Assembly (NCBI GenBank): GCA_008017145.1
Contig: SSGY01000102.1
Coordinates: 1-13,474 of the forward strand
DNA: 13,474 bases
From: Neisseriales bacterium
GTDB lineage: Bacteria > Pseudomonadota > Gammaproteobacteria > Burkholderiales > UBA11063
Direction: 5' to 3'
Shown: one piece after another, positions 6,641 through 12,764 of the stretch
Layout: each line of letters begins with the position of its first letter
Position numbering within the stretch: position 1 is the stretch's first letter
Position numbers and translations under genes: made by a program
Notes under the pieces: model-generated
The model's input: the letters and a program-made list of their open reading frames with translations, nothing else
What the model was told of the DNA's origin: nothing
Database searches by the model: none

Positions 6641-7672
6641 ATGAGCCAGCAAGATGAAAAACATAGCAAATTTTTAGCTCATGATGATTCAGGTAGTTAT
6701 GTGCATGGTGATGACAGCCATAATAATATCGCGCATAATCACAATCATAGCGCACACGAACACGATCATGCGGAGCATAGTCACAATCATGGTAATATGA
6801 TTCGTGAAACCAGCGGTCGGATACTATTTTGGTGTTTGATTGCTACGTTTACCTTTTCATTGGTTGAGGGGGTTGCTGGGTATTTAATTCATTCAATTGC
6901 TTTACAATCCGACGCTGTTCATATGATGACTGATGCAGCGGGGCTAATGATTGCTTATTTTGCCAATGTTATCAGCAAACGCCCTGCCACAACTAATCTA
7001 ACTTTTGGTTATGGGAAAGCTGAGGTTTTAGGGGCTTTAATTAACTGCATGTTTACTACGGTATTAACTTTATGGCTATTGTTTGAGGTAGTACAGCGGT
7101 TTATGCAACCCGTTGAGGTTCATGGTGCTAGTTTATTTGTTGTTGCCGCTTTGGGGTTTTTGGTTAATGGGCTAATAGTTTGGGTATTATCTAAAAATTC
7201 ACACTCGCTTAATACTAAAGCTGCAATGATACATGCTATGGGGGATTTATTTGGTTCTTTGGTTGCAATTATTGCTGGGGCAATTATTTATTTTACCAAT
7301 TGGTCGATTGTTGATCCTTTGTTGTCTTTGGTTGTAATTATTTTATTGATCGTGTCCAATTTCAATTTAATGAAAAAATCTGCCATAATTCTAATGGCAG
7401 GAGTTCCCGATAGTGTTGACTATGAGCAGGTTGGCAAAGATTTACTGGCGATTGACGGTCTGCTAGAGGTACATGATCTTCATGTGTGGTATATCTCTGC
7501 TAATCAGGCTGCTTTATCTGCACACGTGGTAGCATGCAACCCAGAAGGTTGGCCACAAATCTTAAAAGATTGTCAAAGCATGTTATTGAGCAAGCATAAT
7601 ATTGATCATGTTACTTTACAATACGAATTTGATGATCTTAAGTGCAAAGAGGTAGGTTGTTGCCCTGAGTAG
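6641..7672 (+). CDS. Cation diffusion facilitator, zinc-type exporter (CzcD/ZitB-like)
   Basis: This inner-membrane metal/proton antiporter has 343 residues, about six membrane helices and a cytoplasmic C-terminal domain. The cytosolic N-terminus has 13 histidines in residues 8-50 (for example AHNHNHSAHEHDHAEHSHNH), a metal-collecting tail. The transport-site motifs HMMTD (His94, Asp98) in helix 2 and HAMGD (His198, Asp202) in helix 5 give the HD/HD set associated with Zn2+, possibly also Cd2+ or Co2+. The C-terminus ends CKEVGCCPE, a cysteine cluster that could add a metal site. It follows fdx by 5 nt, and the ribosome site overlaps the end of fdx. The family is certain; the exact metal is inferred. 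Confidence 0.9.
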   Translation: MSQQDEKHSKFLAHDDSGSYVHGDDSHNNIAHNHNHSAHEHDHAEHSHNHGNMIRETSGRILFWCLIATFTFSLVEGVAGYLIHSIALQSDAVHMMTDAAGLMIAYFANVISKRPATTNLTFGYGKAEVLGALINCMFTTVLTLWLLFEVVQRFMQPVEVHGASLFVVAALGFLVNGLIVWVLSKNSHSLNTKAAMIHAMGDLFGSLVAIIAGAIIYFTNWSIVDPLLSLVVIILLIVSNFNLMKKSAIILMAGVPDSVDYEQVGKDLLAIDGLLEVHDLHVWYISANQAALSAHVVACNPEGWPQILKDCQSMLLSKHNIDHVTLQYEFDDLKCKEVGCCPE

Positions 7673-7737
7673 TTAGGGTCAGATGCTATATTTCAATTAA
7701 AAATATGTTGGTAAAGTTTGAATAATCAATTTTTTAT

Positions 7738-7801
7738 GGGCTAGACAACCAAAGCATACTTTAAAATTGGTTAAAGATAATCCGCTTTGATTGTCCAGCC
7801 C
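7738..7801. repeat. 64-bp near-perfect palindrome between convergent genes
   Basis: GGGCTAGACAACCAAAGC (7738-7755) is inverted at 7784-7801 with 16 of 18 matches. In the minus-strand RNA both differences become G-U pairs, so all 18 positions pair; in plus-strand RNA they would be A-C mismatches. An inner CTTTAA (7759-7764)/TTAAAG (7771-7776) extends the structure. It fills the gap between the CDF exporter and the small membrane protein. There is no U-tract after it on either strand, so it is not a canonical terminator. It could be a miniature transposable element or a bidirectional 3'-end structure. Confidence 0.6.
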
Positions 7802-7809
7802 TTGTATAA

Positions 7810-8298
7810 TTAGCGTTCAACGATATAAAGGGTACCCAAAATACAAATAATTAGAAACATTATAGCAGATACGGAGTGCCAAAAGCTGAATTCACTGGTG
7901 TGTTGAATTACGTGATTTGCTACATCAGCTAGCTTAGTTCTTAATTCAACAATGATTGGGAAAATTGCAAAATAATTTACAATTAACAGACCTTCCATTG
8001 TGACGATATACCAAAATTTACGTGATTTAAGTAGCGACAAACGCGCTTGAAAGCAGACATCTAGTAGCGCTAATACCAAAGATACAATTCCAATATAAGC
8101 ATTGATATTCAGAATCTGTCCAGCAAGTCCTGCTGCAGTTATTTCATCGAGCGTTTTAAATAATAAGGGAATAATAACAATTCCAACGGTGAGAGTACCA
8201 CCAACCCAGAAAGTCATAGCTAGTTTGCTAAATTGATAGAGTGAAATTATCTCAAGTTTCTGATTTACGGCAGCTGGTGCTTTGGTTTTTTTCTTCAT
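7810..8298 (-). CDS. DUF4149-like four-helix integral membrane protein
   Basis: A 162-residue membrane protein of unknown function. A lysine-rich cytoplasmic start (MKKKTKAPAA) is followed by four predicted helices at about 23-47, 63-84, 96-117 and 138-160. The pattern FWVGGTLTVGIVIIPLLFKTLD followed by AAGLAGQIL fits the DUF4149/TMEM205-like family of small proteobacterial membrane proteins, as far as I can judge by eye. It converges on the CDF exporter across the 64-bp palindrome. The start has no strong Shine-Dalgarno sequence. A minus-strand TATAAT (8338-8333) lies about 35 nt upstream and may serve as its -10 box. Confidence 0.7.
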   Translation of the reverse strand: MKKKTKAPAAVNQKLEIISLYQFSKLAMTFWVGGTLTVGIVIIPLLFKTLDEITAAGLAGQILNINAYIGIVSLVLALLDVCFQARLSLLKSRKFWYIVTMEGLLIVNYFAIFPIIVELRTKLADVANHVIQHTSEFSFWHSVSAIMFLIICILGTLYIVER

Positions 8299-8377
8299 AA
8301 GGTGTTTCTATTGAGGTTGTAAAGACAACTCAATTATAGCATATTTGTTATAATACAGCGTTTGCTATACTCGTCGC

Positions 8378-8516
8378 GCTCATAATTCTAGCGTTGTCGT
8401 ATCGCTAAAAAAGACTCCTTATGTGGTTTATCTACACCGCGTCGCCTTTTTTCTTGATACTCCTAGCTATATTTACGACCACTTAGAGTCTATACATAAA
8501 AACTCAACTTATGAGC
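8378..8516. repeat. Palindromic intergenic repeat, copy 2 (inverted relative to copy 1)
   Basis: This element fills the divergent gap between the small membrane protein and the efflux adaptor. It is bounded by GCTCATAA (8378-8385) and its exact inverse TTATGAGC (8509-8516). Read on the minus strand it contains AAGGCGACG (8448-8440), GTGTA, ACATAAGGAGTCTT (8424-8411) and ACGACAACGCTA (8400-8389). These match the blocks of the element at 877-987 in the same order. Copy 2 is longer on one side. No reading frame was found in it. Confidence 0.6.
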
Positions 8517-8549
8517 GTTCAACGTATAACCGTTTAAATTGGGTGTAAA

Positions 8550-9650
8550 TTGAAGAAAATATTCTCTAAAAAAATCCTGCTGATATTAACTGCAATTATA
8601 GTTTTATTAGTTATTGTGAAAGTGGTAACTAAAGAAGAGCGCGCTAAAATAACCAAAAGTGATGATAGTTTATTAAATCAGGCTGATATTACTACTGTGA
8701 AGCAAGAGTCAATTAGTGCAATAGTAAACTTTACCGGTGACTTGTCACCTAAGGCTCAGACGATTATCTCTTCTGAAGTTGATGCCAAGATCATCAAAGT
8801 TATGGTTGAAGAAGGGCAATTAGTTAAGGCTGGGCAGGCATTAGCAGAGCTGGATACTCTGGATTTGGCGCAAGCGGTATCGCAACAAGAAGCACAAGTA
8901 GCGACAGCTCGAGCTAAACTTGAGCTTGATAAACAAAAGATGGATAAGCAAGAGCAATTATTGAAGCAAGGTTTTATTTCACAGATTGCGTTTGATGAAC
9001 TTGTAAATAATTATGAAGCATCATCGCAAAATTATAAAGCTCAATTGGCAATGTTAACTAGAAGTAAAAAGCAACTGGCAAATACACACATTACGGCACC
9101 ATTTGCTGGTGTGGTTTATCAAAAAAGTATTGAACCGGGGCAGCTTGCACTTAAGAATACCAAATTGTTTGCTTTAGCTAACTTGGATACGATGGAAATT
9201 AAGGCTGCTATTCCAAGCGACCAAATTAATGAGGTTTCTTTAGGGCAGTCGGTTATATTTAAAGTTGAGACTGACGCGCGTGAGTATGCAGGCAATGTTG
9301 CGCGTATTAATCAGGTGGCGGTTGCTGGAACTAGGTCGTATACGGTTTATATTGAGTTTAACAATAAAAACAGTGTGCTAAAAGCTGGGCAATTTATAAA
9401 AGGGCAAATAGTTTTAAAAAGTTTGCCAAACCAATCAGTAGTGAGCTGTGATGCGTTACGGAATATTGCCAATAAGCAATATGTGTTAGTGTTGAAAAAT
9501 GGGGTAGTTATACAAAAACAGGTCGGGCTTATTTTAGAAAATCAACAAAGCTTGACTTGTGCAGTTAGTGGTCTGCTTCCTGGTGAGAAAGTCCTTGCTG
9601 GCAATGTTCTTACGGTCAAAGCAGGTGACAAAGTGCGGATAGTTGATTGA
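8550..9650 (+). CDS. Periplasmic adaptor (membrane fusion protein) of an efflux system, HlyD/RND type
   Basis: This 366-residue membrane-anchored adaptor would link an inner-membrane pump to a TolC-like outer-membrane channel. The N-terminal helix (about 8-26) is an uncleaved anchor or signal. One lipoyl half-motif (VEEGQLVKAGQALAELD, 86-102) and the second (ITAPFAGVVYQKSIEPGQLA, 181-200) flank a helical hairpin (about 105-175). A beta-barrel (about 212-288) and a membrane-proximal domain ending in the PGEKVLAGNVLTVKAGDKV region follow. The start is a TTG at 8550 with a weak GGGTG upstream; no in-frame ATG lies nearby, because GTG at 8543 is followed directly by a stop. No pump or outer-membrane gene follows, so it is an orphan adaptor in this window and its substrate is unknown. 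Confidence 0.88.
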   Translation: MKKIFSKKILLILTAIIVLLVIVKVVTKEERAKITKSDDSLLNQADITTVKQESISAIVNFTGDLSPKAQTIISSEVDAKIIKVMVEEGQLVKAGQALAELDTLDLAQAVSQQEAQVATARAKLELDKQKMDKQEQLLKQGFISQIAFDELVNNYEASSQNYKAQLAMLTRSKKQLANTHITAPFAGVVYQKSIEPGQLALKNTKLFALANLDTMEIKAAIPSDQINEVSLGQSVIFKVETDAREYAGNVARINQVAVAGTRSYTVYIEFNNKNSVLKAGQFIKGQIVLKSLPNQSVVSCDALRNIANKQYVLVLKNGVVIQKQVGLILENQQSLTCAVSGLLPGEKVLAGNVLTVKAGDKVRIVD

Positions 9651-9670
9651 CCTTAAGTGTTGAAGCATTA

Positions 9671-9700
9671 TTGACTTTGCTGTGACGGTTTTGTTACAAT
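9671..9700 (+). promoter_or_regulatory. Strong sigma-70 promoter for the leader RNA / small ORF unit
   Basis: TTGACT (9671-9676) and TACAAT (9695-9700) are separated by 18 nt, and TGT before the -10 gives an extended -10. The start point is expected near 9707. This is the best-scoring promoter by eye in the window and lies just after the adaptor stop codon. Confidence 0.75.
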
Positions 9701-9706
9701 AACGCT

Positions 9707-9859
9707 GTTAGGTGAAATCATAATGTTTCAAGACATCACTTATTGGGCTAATCTTTGGCTCAATTAGTAATTTCTTCCAGTTTGATTTCACTGTAATTAT
9801 GCCTTAGCCGGATGTCGGTCTAGGGGCTATTTATTTGAAATTACAAAGGAAGAACTAAA
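9707..9859 (+). promoter_or_regulatory. Structured 5' leader RNA, candidate riboswitch-like element
   Basis: About 150 nt of transcribed leader folds into two domains. Domain 1 is closed by GTGAAATCA (9712-9720) with TGATTTCAC (9783-9791), a perfect 9-bp stem. It encloses hairpins ATGT/ACAT (9723-9726/9733-9736) and ATTGGGC/GCTCAAT (9742-9748/9758-9764). Domain 2 is closed by TGTAATT (9792-9798) with AATTACA (9839-9845). It encloses a long hairpin at 9801-9827 whose GCCT, TAG and CCG segments pair with CGG, CTA and GGGC around loop GATGT. The ribosome site AAGGAAG follows directly. TTCTTCC (9772-9778) inside domain 1 is perfectly complementary to GGAAGAA (9848-9854), giving an alternative fold that would hide the ribosome site. 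I do not recognise a known riboswitch class. Confidence 0.55.
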
Positions 9860-10003
9860 ATGAAAAAATTATTTAAAGCTATTTTTAATCGTACCACATT
9901 CAAGTTAAGCTATGCTCCATTAGTTGACTTGTATACAGGTGTGCTGGCTGGCAATGCTACATCTGGTATGTCAGGGTACAACCAAGCTATCTCCAAACGA
10001 TAA
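9860..10003 (+). CDS. Small protein of unknown function, 47 residues, with structured leader
   Basis: The ORF runs from ATG 9860 to TAA 10001-10003. It has an excellent ribosome site, AAGGAAG, 7 nt upstream. The protein starts with a basic amphipathic segment, MKKLFKAIFNRTTFK, continues with SYAPLVDLYTGVLAG, and ends in a Gly/Ser/Asn-rich tail, NATSGMSGYNQAISKR. There is no clear membrane helix, no cysteine and no signal peptide. I do not recognise it. It may be a stand-alone small protein, a regulatory peptide or a type I toxin-like product. Support for its being real comes from the dedicated promoter, the long foldable leader and a terminator 24 nt after the stop, which together form a complete unit. 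Confidence 0.65.
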   Translation: MKKLFKAIFNRTTFKLSYAPLVDLYTGVLAGNATSGMSGYNQAISKR

Positions 10004-10026
10004 TTTGTAGCAAATATACTACTTGT

Positions 10027-10058
10027 AAGGCGAAAAACAATTGGTTCTTCGCCTTTTT
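10027..10058 (+). terminator. Intrinsic terminator of the small ORF unit
   Basis: AAGGCGAA (10027-10034) pairs perfectly with TTCGCCTT (10048-10055), and an inner AAC/GTT adds three pairs. A T-run (10054-10058) follows. It separates the small-ORF transcript from the rplK promoter directly downstream. Confidence 0.85.
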
Positions 10059-10060
10059 AT

Positions 10061-10090
10061 TTGCTTGTATGGTGCTGATTGTGTTATAAT
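10061..10090 (+). promoter_or_regulatory. Putative promoter of the rplK operon
   Basis: TTGCTT (10061-10066) and TATAAT (10085-10090) are separated by 18 nt, with a TGT extension before the -10. This leaves a leader of about 80 nt before rplK. The position right after a terminator supports an independent start for the ribosomal operon. Confidence 0.65.
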
Positions 10091-10176
10091 TTCAAGCTCA
10101 AAAATTCAAAATAACCGGGGAGCAAGCATAAGTTACTCTTTTGCAAGCGTTTTACCCATTTTAAAGGTCTCGATAG

Positions 10177-10611
10177 ATGGCAAAAAAAGTCATTGGCTTC
10201 ATCAAGCTACAAATCGGTGCTGGTAAAGCAAATCCATCACCTCCAGTTGGTCCAGCTCTTGGTCAACGTGGTTTAAATATCATGGAATTCTGTAAAGCAT
10301 TTAATGCAAAAACTGGCTCAATGGAACCAGGTTTACCTGTTCCTGTGGTTATTACAGCGTATTCAGACAAAAGCTTCACATTTATTTTAAAAACACCTCC
10401 TGCTTCAATTCTATTGAAAAAAGCTGCTGGAATTAAGAGCGGAAGCGCTCGTCCAAATGCGGATAAAGTTGGTAAGGTTACTCGTGTGCAATTAGAAGAA
10501 ATTGCTAAGACTAAAGAACCTGATTTAACCGCAGCGGATTTAGATGCTGCCGTACGTACTATCGCAGGATCTGCGCGTAGTATGGGTTTAGAAGTTGAAG
10601 GGGTTAAATAA
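10177..10611 (+). CDS. rplK: 50S ribosomal protein L11
   Basis: L11 is 144 residues here, close to the usual 142. It binds the GTPase-associated centre of 23S rRNA together with L10/L7-L12 and is needed for RelA sensing of uncharged tRNA. The N-terminal [26 protein letters not shown] block and the C-terminal RNA-binding [12 protein letters not shown] and [11 protein letters not shown] segments are diagnostic. AAAGGT lies upstream of the ATG. The TAA stop shares one base with the rplA ATG, so the two are translationally coupled. Confidence 0.98.
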   Translation: MAKKVIGFIKLQIGAGKANPSPPVGPALGQRGLNIMEFCKAFNAKTGSMEPGLPVPVVITAYSDKSFTFILKTPPASILLKKAAGIKSGSARPNADKVGKVTRVQLEEIAKTKEPDLTAADLDAAVRTIAGSARSMGLEVEGVK

Positions 10612-11303
10612 TGGCTAAATTAACTAAAAAACAGAAAGCAGTTGCTAGTTTTGACAATACAAAACTATTTGCAGCAAGCGAAGCGATTGAAATGGTTAAA
10701 AAAGCTGCTACAGCTAAATTTGACGAATCAGTTGACGTTGCTATCAATCTAGGTGTTGATCCTCGTAAATCAGATCAAATGATCCGTGGTTCAATCGTAT
10801 TGCCTAATGGTACTGGTAAAACTGTACGCGTTGCAGTTTTTGCACAAGGTCCTCAAGCTGAAGCGGCTAAAGCTGCTGGTGCTGATATCGTTGGTCTAGA
10901 AGAGCTAGCTGATGATGTTAAAAAAGGTATCATGAATTTCGACTTAGTTATCGCTACGCCTGATACTATGCGTGTGGTTGGTACTCTTGGTCAAATCTTA
11001 GGTCCACGTGGTTTAATGCCAAATCCTAAAGTTGGTACAGTTACGGCTGATGTTGCAACAGCAGTTAAAAATGCTAAAGCTGGTCAAGTTCAATACCGTA
11101 CTGACAAGAATGGTATCATCCATTCAACAATCGGACGTGCTTCATTTGCCGCTGATAAATTGCAAGAAAATATGGCAGCTTTGGTGGATGTTTTGCAAAA
11201 AGCAAAACCTGCAACATCTAAAGGTCAATACATGAAACGTGTAACTGTATCCAGCACTATGGGTATTGGCGTTAAGGTTGACTTGAGCTCACTTGCTAAA
11301 TAA
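10611..11303 (+). CDS. rplA: 50S ribosomal protein L1
   Basis: L1 forms the mobile L1 stalk on 23S rRNA that guides release of E-site tRNA. In many bacteria it also represses its own L11-L1 mRNA. It has 230 residues, normal length. Landmarks are the AVNLG-like [21 protein letters not shown] near the N-terminus, [16 protein letters not shown], the highly conserved [16 protein letters not shown], and [16 protein letters not shown]. It overlaps rplK by one base. Repression by L1 is inferred from the family; no binding site was identified. Confidence 0.98.
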   Translation: MAKLTKKQKAVASFDNTKLFAASEAIEMVKKAATAKFDESVDVAINLGVDPRKSDQMIRGSIVLPNGTGKTVRVAVFAQGPQAEAAKAAGADIVGLEELADDVKKGIMNFDLVIATPDTMRVVGTLGQILGPRGLMPNPKVGTVTADVATAVKNAKAGQVQYRTDKNGIIHSTIGRASFAADKLQENMAALVDVLQKAKPATSKGQYMKRVTVSSTMGIGVKVDLSSLAK

Positions 11304-11652
11304 ATATAATTGTGAGATGTTACAGCGACAACATTGCTGTGTATCTCGCGATTTATTGTAAATAATGGCTATTTTTAGCTATATTTACAGAGGGGGTAAG
11401 GCGGTTAATTCTGCTTTATCATTATCATAGACCGCGGGAGTTTATCTGACCTAGTGCCACATAAACTTAAATGTTGAAAAATAGTCCTGCGCAGATAGTG
11501 GCGATCTCGTAAAAAGACAAAAGTTATTTTAAATAATTTGACTCAATAAATCGAATTGAAACCACTATTACTCGGTAATCTCATTTTGTATCATTATGAG
11601 ACTGATTATCTTTAATTTTAAAGGTAAATGAGTAAAGTTTAGGAGTTAAGCT
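11304..11652 (+). promoter_or_regulatory. rplJ mRNA leader (L10-type autoregulatory region)
   Basis: This 349-nt gene-free stretch lies between rplA and rplJ, where beta/gammaproteobacteria carry the L10(L12)4-binding leader. Visible hairpins are: GTGAGAT/ATCTCGC (11312-11318/11343-11349) with inner ACAGC/GCTGT; a 33-nt stem-loop at 11357-11389 (TGTAAAT/ATTTACA around ATGGCTA/TAGCTAT); GCGGT/ACCGC (11401-11405/11431-11435); TATCTG/CAGATA (11443-11448/11492-11497); and TCTCAT/ATGAGA around 11579-11601. Position and structure support an L10 leader; I have not matched the exact L10 binding core. No clear internal promoter was found. Confidence 0.65.
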
Positions 11653-12150
11653 TTGAGTTTAAACTTACAAAACAAAAAAGCCGTTGTTGCCGAGGTCTCT
11701 GAAACGCTAAGTACTGCTCAAACTGTTGTAATCGCACAATATGCGGGTGTAACTGTTGAGTCAATGACAGCTATCCGTGCGCAAGCACGTAAAGCCAATG
11801 TATATTTACACGTAGTAAAAAATACATTAGCTCGTAAAGCTACAGAAGGTACGAAATTTGCTCCTTTGGCAGACCAAATGGTCGGTCAATTGATCTATGC
11901 GGTTTCAGCTGATCCAATCGCTGCAGCGAAAATTATCAGTGACTTCACAAAAGCAAACGATAAAGTAAAAATCGTTGCTGGTATGTATAATGAACAAATG
12001 CTTGACGTCGCTGGCGTTAAACAATTGGCTTCTATCCCTAGCCGTGATGAATTATTGGCTATGGTTATGGGTGTTATGCAACAAATTCCAGCTAGCTTTG
12101 TTCGTCTTGTGTCTGCACTTAAAGACAAGAAAGAACAAGAAGCTGCATAA
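11653..12150 (+). CDS. rplJ: 50S ribosomal protein L10
   Basis: L10 anchors the L7/L12 dimers to the ribosome stalk base and, in complex with L12, represses its own mRNA. It has 165 residues, the same as E. coli. The N-terminal rRNA-binding domain starts SLNLQNKKAVVAEVSETLS and includes VVKNTLARKA; the C-terminal helix that holds L12 ends LVSALKDKKEQEAA. The start codon is TTG at 11653, with AGGAG (11641-11645) 7 nt upstream; the alignment to other L10 starts leaves little doubt. A rare start may temper expression relative to rplL. Confidence 0.97.
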   Translation: MSLNLQNKKAVVAEVSETLSTAQTVVIAQYAGVTVESMTAIRAQARKANVYLHVVKNTLARKATEGTKFAPLADQMVGQLIYAVSADPIAAAKIISDFTKANDKVKIVAGMYNEQMLDVAGVKQLASIPSRDELLAMVMGVMQQIPASFVRLVSALKDKKEQEAA

Positions 12151-12220
12151 TTATACGTTGCTGTAATTCAGTAACATTGGTTAAATATTATTAATTTTTA
12201 AGATTTATTAGGAGTCTATA

Positions 12221-12592
12221 ATGGCTATTTCTAAAGTAGAAATCATTGAAGCAATTGGTAGCATGACAGTAATGGAATTGTCAGATTTAGTTAAAGAAAT
12301 GGAAACAACTTTCGGTGTTTCTGCTGCTGCGGTTGCAGTTGCAGGTCCTGCTGGTGGCGCTGCTGCCGCTGCAGAAGAAAAAACTGAATTTGACGTAATT
12401 TTAACTGGCGCTGGTGCTAATAAAGTTGCTGCAATTAAAGTTGTACGTGAAATCACTGGTTTAGGTCTTGCTGAAGCTAAAGGTTTAGTTGAAGCTGCAC
12501 CAAAAGCAGTTAAAGAAGGCATCTCTAAAGCTGATGCTGAAGCTCTAGTTAAGAAAATTACTGAAGCTGGTGCAACTGCAGAAATGAAATAA
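12221..12592 (+). CDS. rplL: 50S ribosomal protein L7/L12
   Basis: The stalk protein that recruits translation factor GTPases and is present in several copies per ribosome. It has 123 residues. The N-terminal dimerisation domain contains [23 protein letters not shown]. An Ala/Gly-rich hinge (about 38-52) follows, then the factor-binding C-terminal domain with [41 protein letters not shown] (12210-12214) is placed 6 nt before the ATG, consistent with the high output needed. It lies 70 nt after rplJ in the same operon. Confidence 0.98.
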   Translation: MAISKVEIIEAIGSMTVMELSDLVKEMETTFGVSAAAVAVAGPAGGAAAAAEEKTEFDVILTGAGANKVAAIKVVREITGLGLAEAKGLVEAAPKAVKEGISKADAEALVKKITEAGATAEMK

Positions 12593-12625
12593 TTGATTAC
12601 CAAAATAATCAAAAATTCATAAATG

Positions 12626-12653
12626 GAGAGGTAACAAAACTGTTGCCTCTTTT
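12626..12653 (+). terminator. Attenuator hairpin between rplL and rpoB
   Basis: AGAGGTAACA (12627-12636) pairs with TGTTGCCTCT (12641-12650) around loop AAAC with one G-U pair, followed by a T-run. In E. coli a partial terminator at the same place lowers rpoBC expression relative to the ribosomal protein genes, and I infer the same role here. Confidence 0.8.
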
Positions 12654-12764
12654 GCCGTATTAGTCATATTTAGCCCTTAAAGTGTTTAAAAATAATTATT
12701 TATATGCATAAGTGGTTATTTTTGTTCTCTTTTCTTTTACCCATAGTCTTCGGAGCTTTACTAT

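Noticed and set aside
9707..9859. Leader as a known metal riboswitch (M-box or yybP-ykoY)
   Set aside because: GTTAGGTGA near 9709-9714 recalls the 5' end of M-box RNAs, but the downstream M-box blocks are not seen. The GGGGAGTAG-type core of yybP-ykoY is absent. Without a covariance search the assignment is unsupported.
10041..10226. Open frame overlapping the rplK promoter and start
   Set aside because: It begins in the promoter and terminator area, lacks a ribosome site and overlaps rplK in another frame; its composition does not look like a protein.
12208..12612. Long frame antisense to rplL (and 11895-12128 antisense to rplJ)
   Set aside because: L7/L12 is alanine/glycine-rich, which yields long antisense frames. 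No ribosome site or family signal is present.
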